Source of the DNA: Akkermansiaceae bacterium
GTDB taxonomy: Bacteria; Verrucomicrobiota; Verrucomicrobiia; Verrucomicrobiales; Akkermansiaceae
DNA length: 33,795 nucleotides
Reading direction: 5' to 3'
Assembly: GCA_029866215.1 (NCBI GenBank)
Contig: JARWZU010000024.1
Coordinates: 1-33,795 of the forward strand
Every line of letters starts with the position of its first letter. The first letter of the stretch is position 1. The translations under genes were made by a program, and so were the position numbers. This document shows positions 7,699-14,915 of the stretch, piece after piece. Below the pieces are notes generated by a model. That model searched no databases. It was not told the DNA's origin and worked only from the letters and a program-made list of their open reading frames with translations.

Positions 7699-8423
7699 CA
7701 CGGGGTGGCGGTGGGTTTCTGATTCAACTCAAGGCGGATGCGGGCGAAAAGCTCGTCCTTCAATTTCTGATAGAGCGCAGGGTCGAGTTTTTTCGCCTCT
7801 TCCGAGCGAGCGTCCGCGAGCGGCCACTTGCCCACGACTTTGAAATCTCGGTTCACGAGGATGAAGCCAAGGTCGTGTGCGTAGCGGCCATTGGTCTCGA
7901 TGTCCAACGGGTCGGTCCGTTCGCGGATGCCGAAAAACTTGAGTTCCTGTTCGAGGTAGTTGTGGGTGGTTTTCACGTCGCCGGCGTTGAGAAACCACCA
8001 GTTTTTGGTCTCCGCGCCGATGGCGGTGGAATAGTCTTTGAGGCGTTCTTGCTGGTCGTTCTCGGGGTCGACGGAAATGCAGGCAATGTGGAAGTCTGGG
8101 TTGCCCTTGAACTCGTCGTAAATTTTCCGGAGCTCCTCGCCATTGCGCACCGCGCAGTGCGGGCAGACGGCGAAGAACTCTGCGACGATCCAGACCTTGC
8201 CGCGGAGGTCGGAGAGTTTCACTTTTTCGTTCGCTTGATTCGTGGCGGTTAGGTCTTTGCCGATCTCAAACCACTGGGGCGCGGTTTCTTTGCCGGTATC
8301 GATTACCGTTGGCTCGTAGGGCGTCGTGAGGCCGCTGCGGAGCCACATCGCGAGGCTGACAATGCCGACGCAGACTACGGCGATGCCGGTGTAAAACAAG
8401 GTGATGGTGGTGGTACGTTTCAT
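7698..8423 (-). CDS. Sco1/SenC-like thiol-redox protein with CPHC motif
   Basis: A membrane-anchored, periplasm-facing thioredoxin-fold protein of 241 residues. ATG 8423 gives MKRTTTITLFYTGIAVVCVG, a single N-terminal anchor. The fold begins at VKLSDLRGKVWIVAEFFAVCPHCAVRNGEEL. The redox/copper site is CPHC (two-residue spacing), whereas classical Sco proteins have CxxxC, so it is intermediate with TlpA-type proteins. The distal part, YAHDLGFILVNRDFKVVGKW, places a histidine where Sco uses its third copper ligand. It overlaps the upstream Sco-like gene by ATGA and the DUF420 gene by TGATG. Likely role: copper delivery or disulfide reduction for CuA in cytochrome oxidase (inferred). Confidence 0.85.
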   Translation of the reverse strand: MKRTTTITLFYTGIAVVCVGIVSLAMWLRSGLTTPYEPTVIDTGKETAPQWFEIGKDLTATNQANEKVKLSDLRGKVWIVAEFFAVCPHCAVRNGEELRKIYDEFKGNPDFHIACISVDPENDQQERLKDYSTAIGAETKNWWFLNAGDVKTTHNYLEQELKFFGIRERTDPLDIETNGRYAHDLGFILVNRDFKVVGKWPLADARSEEAKKLDPALYQKLKDELFARIRLELNQKPTATP

Positions 8424-9199
8424 GGATTGATGAGGGGTTCGGTGAGTAGTTTGTCGAGAGTGTGGTTGAGCAAGACCTCGAGTTCCTCGGTGTTGCTGCG
8501 GGCGGTGCCGGTTTTGGCGCCTTTGGCATCCCATGCGGCCGCTTGTTCAAAGTTAAAGGTCGCGATGAATGGATCGCCGCCACGTTTCTGATGGACGACC
8601 GCGCGGCGGATGTGGCCGTTTTTATCGATCAAGACGATCGAGGGGTCGTAGTCCCACTTGCCGGAATTTTCGTTCGGGTAAGTGGAGGCCTTGAGTTCGT
8701 TTTTGATGAACTTGTGGAGGGTCTTGGGTTCGTTGCTTCCGAGCCACCATTGGGGGAGCTTCATGCCCTCGGTCTCAGCGGTGGTGGTGAGCGTGGCGAG
8801 CAGTTGATCCGCGGGCATCGGATCGATGACCAACGAGACGAAGGTGAGATCGGTCGTTGCGGATCTGGACTCTGCGAGGCGCTTCATCACCGCCATCGAG
8901 TGGCGGGCGATTTCTGGATCACGGCGACTGAAAACATTGAGGGCGATCACCTTCCCGCGGAGGTCGGCGAGATCCACGGTTCTGCCGTCTTGGCGAAGCA
9001 TGCGAAGGTCACGCTCCTTGGTGATGCGGTAAACCACGGCGGGGCGATCGTCCGAAGCCTGGCTGCGGGCCCACCTTTCGTAGGCCGTCAAGATGAGACC
9101 GCCGCCGAGCACCATGACCGCCACAAGAATGAACGCCGTGTTGCGGAGTTTCTTGGGATCACGAATCGCGGGTTCGAGGCTGGGGTCGGGAAGTGGCAT
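8420..9199 (-). CDS. Sco-like protein lacking the metal-binding cysteines
   Basis: A 259-residue paralogue-like partner of the downstream Sco gene. There is an N-terminal anchor (NTAFILVAVMVLGGGLIL), then VDLADLRGKVIALNVFSRRDPEIARHSMAVMKRL. At the place where Sco proteins carry CxxxC this one reads FSRRDPEIAR, and the whole protein has no cysteine. The rest of the fold is kept (TFVSLVIDPMPADQ, LPQWWLGSNEPKTLHKFIKNELK, DYDPSIVLIDKNGHIRRAV). It cannot do thiol chemistry or bind copper through Cys; a structural or chaperone partner role is possible. It is translationally coupled (ATGA) to the CPHC-containing protein. Confidence 0.8.
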   Translation of the reverse strand: MPLPDPSLEPAIRDPKKLRNTAFILVAVMVLGGGLILTAYERWARSQASDDRPAVVYRITKERDLRMLRQDGRTVDLADLRGKVIALNVFSRRDPEIARHSMAVMKRLAESRSATTDLTFVSLVIDPMPADQLLATLTTTAETEGMKLPQWWLGSNEPKTLHKFIKNELKASTYPNENSGKWDYDPSIVLIDKNGHIRRAVVHQKRGGDPFIATFNFEQAAAWDAKGAKTGTARSNTEELEVLLNHTLDKLLTEPLINP

Positions 9200-9246
9200 G
9201 CGTGGGTGAAGGTAGCTGGGAGCGGCGTTCAGGCAAGGCGGAGCAG

Positions 9247-10005
9247 TTATTTCTTCGTCACTTTGATTTCAAACATCTGCGGCCAATACTTTCCCGTCAC
9301 GAGAAAATGGCCGGTGGATTTCTCATAGGCGATGCCATTGAGCACCTCGGCGCGGTTGGGCTGGCCAAGATGCCGCCGGAGGCCAGCGAGGTCCAACCAT
9401 CCGGTGACGCGGCCGTCTTGCGGCGAAATGCGGGCGATTTTATCGGTCTGGTAAATGTTGGCGAAAATTTGGCCGTCGATCCATTCCAGCTCGTTGAGGT
9501 TGGTGACTGGGCGCTTGCCGTCTAGCACCTCAAGGGTCTTGGCGGTGGTGAAATCCTTCGGGTCGATGAATCGAAGCGTGCTGGACCCATCGCTCATGAT
9601 GAGCTGCTGGCCGTCGTTGGTGAGTCCCCAGCCTTCGCCTTGGTAGGTGTGGGTGCGGATCGGCTTGAAGGTGTCTGGCTCGAAAACGTAGGCGGTATTT
9701 TCCTTCCAAGTGAGCACCCACATTTCGTTGCCCATGATGGTGAGGCCTTCTCCGAAGACGGTCTTGGCCAGCGGGCGCTTGCGGACGATTTTGCCCGTTG
9801 CGGGCTCAACCTCGCGGAGGGTGGATGCGCCGTAGAGCCCGGCGCTTTCAAACAAGCGGCCATCGACCCATTGCAGGCCCTGGACGTATGAAGTCTCATC
9901 GTGCGCGCGGGTCGAGATGATTTGGTAGCCGAGCGAATCCGGCTGGGACTTCTGGCAGGCGGTCAACGAGCCAAGAATGACGGCGAGCGTGATGAGGCGT
10001 AGCAT
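9247..10005 (-). CDS. Glutaminyl-peptide cyclotransferase-like lipoprotein (glutamine cyclotransferase family)
   Basis: A 252-residue protein. MLRLITLAVILGSLTACQ is a lipoprotein signal with cysteine at 17. The mature part is a five-bladed beta-propeller of the plant-type glutamine cyclotransferase family: YVQGLQWVDGRLFESAGLYGASTLREVE, FGEGLTIMGNEMWVLTWKENTAYVF, GEGWGLTNDGQQLIMSDGSSTLRFID, VTNLNELEWIDGQIFANIYQTDKIARI and LNGIAYEKSTGHFLVTGKYWPQMFEI. The family converts N-terminal Gln to pyroglutamate outside the cytoplasm. It starts 4 bp after the RsmA-Nudix stop and is followed 47 bp later by the Sco pair. Family assignment is strong; its substrate is unknown. Confidence 0.88.
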   Translation of the reverse strand: MLRLITLAVILGSLTACQKSQPDSLGYQIISTRAHDETSYVQGLQWVDGRLFESAGLYGASTLREVEPATGKIVRKRPLAKTVFGEGLTIMGNEMWVLTWKENTAYVFEPDTFKPIRTHTYQGEGWGLTNDGQQLIMSDGSSTLRFIDPKDFTTAKTLEVLDGKRPVTNLNELEWIDGQIFANIYQTDKIARISPQDGRVTGWLDLAGLRRHLGQPNRAEVLNGIAYEKSTGHFLVTGKYWPQMFEIKVTKK

Positions 10006-10008
10006 CGA

Positions 10009-11343
10009 TTAGAGGGGGGTGAATTCCTTCCAGCACTCGAGAAAACCCGGTGCAAAATCCGCAGGTCTTGCCGCAATCCACGCTGCGATCTCGGTGAGAG
10101 GAAACCAAATCGCGGCATCGACCTCGGCCGATGGGAAGCGCAGGTTGCCATCGTGGCGGGTGCGATAAAGCCGGACATGCTCCCAGCCGGTTTCTGCACG
10201 GGGTGAAATGCGGGCGATTTCCTCGAGCGGTGCTGCTGCGGTGATGCCCATTTCCTCCTCGAGTTCGCGGATTGCGGCGGCTTCGTAGAGTTCGCCGGAG
10301 TCGAGGTGGCCCGAAACGCTCGAGTCCCAGAGCGATGGGCAGAGGTCCTTGAGTGCAGAGCGTTTTTGCAAAAGCAGGTCGCCGCGTTTGTTCAGCACGA
10401 AAACGTGGACCGCGCGGTGAATGAGTTTTTGGGCGTGCACTTCGCCACGAGTCGCCGTGCCGACCACCTGGTCCTCGGCATCCACCACGTCGAAGATTTC
10501 GCCCGATTTCTGCGGCAGATCCTTCAGCGGGTGCGGATCAAACGCGCGGGTCAGGTCCACCCACTGCGCGAGATCGAGCTCCTCGCCGCGGACGGTGATG
10601 TTGACGCCAAGGCTGGCGGTGACCTCGTCCCATGGCGGGCCGTCGGGGAGTTGTTTTTTGAGTTGTTTCCGGCGTTGGGCGAAGCCGCGGCGGATCAACT
10701 CGTCGAATAACCGGTAGTCAAACACCGGCAAGCCCGTCGTCCGTGGTGTCAGCACCGCGACGCTCGAATCGATCTTCGGCTGTGGGTAAAATGCTTCGGG
10801 CGGGACCGTCCTGAGCGGTTTGACCTCCCAGTTTGCCTGAGTTCGCAGTGAGAGAATGCCGTAGTCCTTGGTCCCAGGTCTCGCTGCCAGCCGGTCGATG
10901 ACTTCCTTCTGCAGCATGATCACCGCGCGCTCAAACGGGTGTGGCCGACTGAGCAAGTTCTTCATGATCGCGCCGCCGCAGGAGTACGGGAGATTTCCGA
11001 GAAATTTCAAGGGGCGGTGCTTGAACAAGGTCCGGCCATCGAACTTCACGCCATCCGCATGGTGGACTTCCACGCTCGGGTCATTGCGGAATCGTTCCTT
11101 GAGCGCCGAGGCAAGACGCGCATCGAACTCGATGAGGATCAACCGTCGCACCTGGCCGATGAGGTGCTCGCTGAGCGATCCCGTGCCTGGACCGACCTCG
11201 ACCACCGCATCGTCCGCCGTGATTTCAAGCTGCGAAACGATCCAGCGGGCCATGTTCGGATCGATCAAAAAATTTTGGCCAAGTTGTTTGCTTGGCAGCA
11301 CGCCGGCGTGATCCAGCACTTCTCGAATTTCCCGACCCGTCAT
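10009..11343 (-). CDS. rsmA: Fusion of 16S rRNA dimethyladenosine transferase (RsmA/KsgA) and a Nudix hydrolase
   Basis: A 444-residue two-domain protein. Residues 1-270 are a complete RsmA, the enzyme that makes the two adjacent N6-dimethyladenosines near the 3' end of 16S rRNA: LGQNFLID (21-28), SAM motif VVEVGPGTGSLSEHL (about 48-61), catalytic GNLPYSCGG (116-124), and FAQRRKQLKKQLP near 235. From about 280 a Nudix domain follows: HRAVHVFVLNKRGDLLLQKRS, then a textbook Nudix box from GHLDSGE to REL-EEEMGI (about 345-367), of the YfcD/IDI-like type. No stop or frameshift separates the two; the linker is short (KDLPQKSGEIFDVVD). Substrate of the Nudix part is unknown. The gene heads the leftward run leading to the Sco genes. 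Confidence 0.93.
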   Translation of the reverse strand: MTGREIREVLDHAGVLPSKQLGQNFLIDPNMARWIVSQLEITADDAVVEVGPGTGSLSEHLIGQVRRLILIEFDARLASALKERFRNDPSVEVHHADGVKFDGRTLFKHRPLKFLGNLPYSCGGAIMKNLLSRPHPFERAVIMLQKEVIDRLAARPGTKDYGILSLRTQANWEVKPLRTVPPEAFYPQPKIDSSVAVLTPRTTGLPVFDYRLFDELIRRGFAQRRKQLKKQLPDGPPWDEVTASLGVNITVRGEELDLAQWVDLTRAFDPHPLKDLPQKSGEIFDVVDAEDQVVGTATRGEVHAQKLIHRAVHVFVLNKRGDLLLQKRSALKDLCPSLWDSSVSGHLDSGELYEAAAIRELEEEMGITAAAPLEEIARISPRAETGWEHVRLYRTRHDGNLRFPSAEVDAAIWFPLTEIAAWIAARPADFAPGFLECWKEFTPL

Positions 11344-11544
11344 CGCCTTTGTTCATGAGGCATCACGGCGCTGCGTGCAACTCAAACGCGCGTCTGGGTG
11401 GGCATGGCCGAGAATCGGGGGACGGCATAGACACTTGAGAGGTGGCCGCGCGTTGGGCCGGCCTACTCGATTTGCTTGTGACGTTGACGGAAAAGTTTTG
11501 CTTGGCCCGACTCGTAGCGGCAGCATCGCGGCGTTGGCTCTGCT

Positions 11545-11754
11545 ATGATCTTCTTCATCAAATTCGCTCTCGCCTTGTTTTTGATCGCTTGGTCCGGCCT
11601 TGGGTTGTGGATGTTGGTGAAATACGATCGGCTTTTCGGTCGTCACCGAGATGATCCGGCAGAGTCCTCGGGCGCCCGGGCGCTGAATTTCACCCAGGTC
11701 GCCTCCGTCTGGTTCGGCTTTTTTGCCGTCGCCTTCTACTTTTTGATTCGTTGA
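11545..11754 (+). CDS. Small two-helix membrane protein, unknown
   Basis: 69 residues beginning MIFFIKFALALFLIAWSGLGLWML, a first membrane helix, then a charged middle (KYDRLFGRHRDDPAESSG) and a second helix ASVWFGFFAVAFYFLIR at the C-terminus. Codon choice (third-position G/C, few rare codons) looks like the neighbouring genes. There is no good ribosome site. It lies between the divergently read rsmA-Nudix gene and the second 21-bp array. I do not recognise the family. Confidence 0.55.
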   Translation: MIFFIKFALALFLIAWSGLGLWMLVKYDRLFGRHRDDPAESSGARALNFTQVASVWFGFFAVAFYFLIR

Positions 11755-11846
11755 TTCTCGATCCATCCACGACGACCGGTATCAACCCTTTCCCTCCCAC
11801 TCTTCGCCCGCAAAATTCAGTTTTCCACACCCAATGAAGCGATCCC

Positions 11847-12204
11847 CAACGCTGGGGGATCATTCCCCTGCCTCAGGGGGAAAATCCCTTACGCCATGGG
11901 GAAAATCCCTTACGCCAAGGGATCTTCCCCTTACGCCAGGGGATTTTCCCCTTACGCCAGGGGATCTTCCCCTTGCGCCAAGGGATTTCCCCCTACGCCA
12001 TGGGGAAGCGATCCCTTGCCTCTGGGGATCTTCCCCTTGCCTCTGGGGATGGTTTTTCTGCGGCAAGGGGAATTCCCCCTGAGGCAGGGGATGGTTTTTC
12101 TGCCGCAAGGGGAATTCCCCTTGAGGCAGGGGATTTATCCCGCGCCGCAGATTTTTCTCCCCTTACGACGCGGGATCTTCCCCTTGGCGCAGAAAAAACG
12201 CCCC
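11847..12204. repeat. Tandem array of 17 units of 21 bp with palindromic cores
   Basis: Units start at 11847 and step by 21 (one step of 22 at 11994) to 12204. The typical unit is TTACGCCAGGGG followed by ATTTTCCCC, so each holds a GGGGA-N-TCCCC dyad; two units have GGGGAATTCCCC, a perfect 12-bp palindrome. A second flavour containing GGTTTTTCTGC alternates with the normal one from 12037 to 12162, giving a 42-bp super-period. Units vary by paired changes that keep symmetry (GCCATGGGG, GCCAAGGG, CCTCAGGGGG). Stop codons are rare in several frames, so long accidental reading frames with heptapeptide repeats appear on both strands. No spacers, no transposase. Same period as the array at 4290 but unrelated sequence. 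Confidence 0.88.
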
Positions 12205-12417
12205 GTGCGTCGCCAAAACCTCCTCTTGCCTCGTTGGGAGGCCTTTTACCGAATCCAAGATCTCAGACAAAAGTAAGTTTTCCGGCAGACGCACCGGTCC
12301 ACCCCGCATGGGCGTGGTTTTCCTCCCGCAGCCGGGATGCCATGCGGATGCGCGAGCCTGCAACACTCAGGGCTTGATCTTCTCGAATTCTCTCTGCAGA
12401 TTTCTGGTCCCGCACTA
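12205..12417. other. Leader region of tRNA-Val, no gene seen
   Basis: 213 bp between the end of the 21-bp array and the tRNA. The first part is a degenerate continuation of the array composition (GTGCGTCGCCAAAACC). The last 60 bp are the likely place for the tRNA promoter; CTTGAT near 12373 could be part of a -35 element but I see no good -10 partner. Confidence 0.3.
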
Positions 12418-12492
12418 GCACGAGTAGCTCAGCGGTAGAGCGGTCCGCTTACACCGGATTGGTCGGCGGTTCGATCCCGTCCTCGTGTACCA
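12418..12492 (+). tRNA. tRNA-Val (anticodon UAC), CCA encoded
   Basis: A full cloverleaf folds by hand. Acceptor GCACGAG (12418-12424) pairs with CTCGTGT (12482-12488), with a terminal G-U. The D stem is GCTC/GAGC. The anticodon stem is GTCCG/CGGAT with loop CTTACAC, so the anticodon is UAC (valine). The T stem is GGCGG/CCGTC with loop TTCGATC. The 3' end reads ACCA, so CCA is encoded. It stands alone, directly followed by the small zinc-motif gene. Confidence 0.96.
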
Positions 12493-12567
12493 CCTTTTCG
12501 CCCGCAGTTAATCGTCTTATTTGGAAGTCTTCACGGGTCTCAAATTTTAACCACCCACGAGTTCACC

Positions 12568-12648
12568 ATGAGCCGATGCCGCTACTGCAACTCTCCGTCA
12601 TTTGGAGCCGGCTGTCCTCACAGCCCAACCCGTGGCCACGAGAAATGA
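12568..12648 (+). CDS. 26-residue zinc-knuckle microprotein
   Basis: ATG 12568 to TGA 12648 encodes only 26 residues, starting MSRCRYCNSPSFG and continuing AGCPHSPTRGHEK. The pattern C-x2-C-x8-C-P-x-S-P-x3-H-E is a recurrent short motif that I recognise from many bacterial proteins and free-standing miniproteins; three Cys and one His could form one zinc site. It lies 75 bp after tRNA-Val and 53 bp before the 96-residue unknown gene, same strand, so the two may be co-transcribed. The ribosome site is weak. Motif is seen directly; zinc binding is inference. Confidence 0.65.
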   Translation: MSRCRYCNSPSFGAGCPHSPTRGHEK

Positions 12649-12701
12649 CTCAGGAGATTCGAAACCCACCTCCATCTCAACCTTGATGTCTTAAAATCCC
12701 G

Positions 12702-12992
12702 ATGAGTGCAAAATTTGATGACGTAACCGTAGAATCCGACACGTGGGTAAAAGTGAACCTAGAGGCAAAGCTGGATGAATATGACGTTCTCTATCAGCAA
12801 TGGGTTTGGGATGGTATTTTGGGAGAGAGCTTTATCTTCGTTACTTCGGACGTTGCAGCGATGGGTGACGATGATCTCAAGGCATTCGCCCGCACGTCGC
12901 CGATGGTCAAGCCAGAGAGCTCGATGACCTTGGGCCGAGGCGATGCCTACACCTTCGTCAATTTTAACTTCGCCAGTTTGGACGACGATTGA
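12702..12992 (+). CDS. Hypothetical acidic 96-residue protein
   Basis: Begins MSAKFDDVTVESDTWVKVNLEAKLDEYDVLYQQWVWDG and ends VNFNFASLDDD. It is acidic, without signal peptide or membrane segment, with alternating hydrophobic residues suggesting a beta-rich fold. I do not recognise the family. The overlap-free position between the zinc-knuckle miniprotein and the convergent metallophosphoesterase, and normal codon use, support it as real. Its A/T content is somewhat higher in the first 150 bp than in the neighbours. Confidence 0.65.
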   Translation: MSAKFDDVTVESDTWVKVNLEAKLDEYDVLYQQWVWDGILGESFIFVTSDVAAMGDDDLKAFARTSPMVKPESSMTLGRGDAYTFVNFNFASLDDD

Positions 12993-13018
12993 CCATTGCC
13001 GATCCCGCCCCTCAATCG

Positions 13019-13819
13019 TCAAAACCGCCAGACACCGAGGGTGTTGCCCTTGCGATAGAGGTTTTGCGATTCATCGATGAGGCCGCGGTGCAGCCATCCG
13101 TCGTTCCACTCGATCCAGTGGGCGCGCCCTGGAGCGACGAAGGAGCCGGTGTTGATGATGCGGCGGCCTTTGCGGAGCCAGGTGCCGGCGTGGTGGAAGT
13201 GACCGACGATGAGCACTTCTGCCGCTGGAAAATAATGTTCGCAAAATTCCGCGCCCTTGGAGCCTTGGGTCAGCCAGCTTTCCAACATCTTGAGCGCTCG
13301 CTGCGGCGGCATGACGGCATCCCATGTTCGTTCGGCAAGACTCCGGCCCGTCGGGTGCTCGACCGAGCAAAGTTCTTGGGCGATCTTGCGGGCGAGGTGC
13401 AGCCGTTCTGCGACATCGTGGTGGGCGCGCGGGTGTTGTTTCCAGAGCTCTCTGACATGGTCGGTCCGGACGAGGACTTCACGTTTCCAGGGGGAGCCGT
13501 CGAAAAACAAGGCGTCGCCGTGGGTGATGACGATGCGGCCCTCGGCCAGCTCGACCCAGCCAAGGCCTGGCCAGCCGGGGTCGTGATTTCCTGCCAGAAA
13601 AACCACATCGGCGCCCTCGTCGTGGCAAAGCGCCTTGAGCTCGGCAAGCATTTCGGACGAGCGTTGGAAAAATGGCAGCGCGAGTTCCTGCCAGACGTCG
13701 CCGTTGAAGATCACCGTCCCAGCTCCCGCGATGAGCGGGCGAAGCGCGGAAACGTTTTCGATCCGCGAGACCTTGTGGCCGAGGTGCAGGTCGGACAGGA
13801 CGCGGACTGGCTCATTCAC
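13019..13819 (-). CDS. Calcineurin-like metallophosphoesterase
   Basis: A cytosolic two-metal phosphoesterase of 266 residues. All metal motifs are present in order: [10 protein letters not shown] (D-x-H), [10 protein letters not shown] (GD), FLAGNHDPG (GNHD), [12 protein letters not shown] (H-G) and [13 protein letters not shown] (GHxH), then NTGSF. I choose GTG 13819, which overlaps the rlmB stop at 13812 as GTGAATGA, in place of the GTG at 13861. The substrate is uncertain; the layout resembles LpxH/YfcE-like stand-alone enzymes. Co-transcribed with rlmB. Confidence 0.88.
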   Translation of the reverse strand: MNEPVRVLSDLHLGHKVSRIENVSALRPLIAGAGTVIFNGDVWQELALPFFQRSSEMLAELKALCHDEGADVVFLAGNHDPGWPGLGWVELAEGRIVITHGDALFFDGSPWKREVLVRTDHVRELWKQHPRAHHDVAERLHLARKIAQELCSVEHPTGRSLAERTWDAVMPPQRALKMLESWLTQGSKGAEFCEHYFPAAEVLIVGHFHHAGTWLRKGRRIINTGSFVAPGRAHWIEWNDGWLHRGLIDESQNLYRKGNTLGVWRF

Positions 13820-14414
13820 CTGGGGCCCGGCGCTGCCGCACCGCCTCAAATAAGCAGACACCGGTGGCGACTGAGACGTTTAGGCATTCAACCTTGCCGG
13901 CCATCGGAATGGCGGCGAGAAAATCACAATTTTCCTCGGTGAGGCGGCGCATGCCTTTTTCCTCAGCACCCAAGACCAAGGCGAGGGGGCCTCGGAGGTC
14001 GAGATCGTAAATCGACTTCGACGTCGCGTGATCTGAAGTGCCGACGATCCACAATCCGGCAGCCTTCAGTTTTTCCATGGTCCGAGCGAGATTGGTGACT
14101 TGGGCGAATGGCACGTAGTCGGCGGCGCCTACTGAGATCCGGCGCACGGTCTCCGTGATGCCGACGGCCTTGTCCTTGGGAGCGACCACGGCGTGGACTC
14201 CAGCGGCATCGGCCGAGCGTAAAATGGCCCCGAGGTTGTGCGGATCTTGCACGCAGTCCAAGACCAGCACGAAGGGCACCGCTTGCTGCGCGACGATCGC
14301 CATGAGGTCGTCTTCATCCAGCGATGGGGTGATCGTTTCCACGGCTTGGACGTGGCGGTTCTCGCGTGCTTGCTTATTTTGCGCGCCATGCGGTGGCGAA
14401 AATCGAGGTTTCAT
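13812..14414 (-). CDS. rlmB: SPOUT-family rRNA 2'-O-methyltransferase (RlmB/TrmH type)
   Basis: 200 residues from ATG 14414 ([18 protein letters not shown]). Motif 1 is [21 protein letters not shown] with the catalytic-type N-x-GAIxR, motif 2 is [15 protein letters not shown], and motif 3 is [22 protein letters not shown]. These three form the trefoil-knot SAM site of the SpoU/TrmH group. It lacks the N-terminal L30-like substrate-binding domain of full-length RlmB (about 240 residues), so the exact target (23S G2251 or another site) is uncertain. Longer frame upstream is not supported. Confidence 0.82.
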   Translation of the reverse strand: MKPRFSPPHGAQNKQARENRHVQAVETITPSLDEDDLMAIVAQQAVPFVLVLDCVQDPHNLGAILRSADAAGVHAVVAPKDKAVGITETVRRISVGAADYVPFAQVTNLARTMEKLKAAGLWIVGTSDHATSKSIYDLDLRGPLALVLGAEEKGMRRLTEENCDFLAAIPMAGKVECLNVSVATGVCLFEAVRQRRAPGE

Positions 14415-14524
14415 GTGCGAAATGTGAAGTGATATCGGCCGTGGAGTCGAGCGCGAAGGCGCGGCCCCGTGAGGAGATGCGTGCGGGGAGAAATCGAAGC
14501 CTTGCGCGTCACGGGCGATCAAGC

Positions 14525-14890
14525 ATGCTGGTGCCCGTGAAAATCGTTTACGTTTATCAAAAATGCAGCACCTGCCGTGACGCGCTGAAGTGGTTGGCCG
14601 CTCGTGGCATCGAGCACGAGATCCGTGCGATTCGCGAGACGCCGCCTACGGTGGACGAGCTCCGCGCAGCCTTGGACGCGTCCGGCGGCGAGTTGAAGCG
14701 TCTCATTAACACATCCGGCAACGACTACCGTGCGTTGGGTTTGAAGGACAAATTGCCGGGCCTAACTGAGGCCGAAGTTTTGGTGCTACTTTCCCAAAAC
14801 GGCAACTTGGTGAAGCGCCCGTTTCTCATGGGCGACGGCGTCACCCTCAATGGTTTCAAGCCCGACGTCTGGGAAAAAGCAATGGGGTAG
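14525..14890 (+). CDS. Spx/MgsR-ArsC-fold protein with CSTC redox switch
   Basis: About 121 residues: [33 protein letters not shown], then [32 protein letters not shown], and [28 protein letters not shown]. The thioredoxin-like ArsC/Spx fold is clear. The first Cys is followed by a second at CxxC spacing, as in Spx-type regulators and in many uncharacterised 'arsenate-reductase-related' proteins; the RP motif (KRPF) is present. The start may be ATG 14525 or GTG 14537. It is divergent from rlmB and is not part of the ars operon, so I do not call it arsC. Confidence 0.85.
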   Translation: MLVPVKIVYVYQKCSTCRDALKWLAARGIEHEIRAIRETPPTVDELRAALDASGGELKRLINTSGNDYRALGLKDKLPGLTEAEVLVLLSQNGNLVKRPFLMGDGVTLNGFKPDVWEKAMG

Positions 14891-14915
14891 AGTGAAAGCG
14901 CCGCCGCTGAGTCCG

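Noticed and set aside
11834-12276. Long frames on both strands with heptapeptide repeats through the second array
   Set aside because: A 21-bp repeat with few stops leaves several frames open at the same time; none has a ribosome site or a recognisable domain.
12989-13942. A 317-codon plus-strand frame
   Set aside because: It is antisense to the metallophosphoesterase and part of rlmB, both with intact motifs.
14525-14890. A second arsC
   Set aside because: CxxC spacing and the Spx/MgsR layout, plus location away from the ars operon, favour a redox regulator-type protein.
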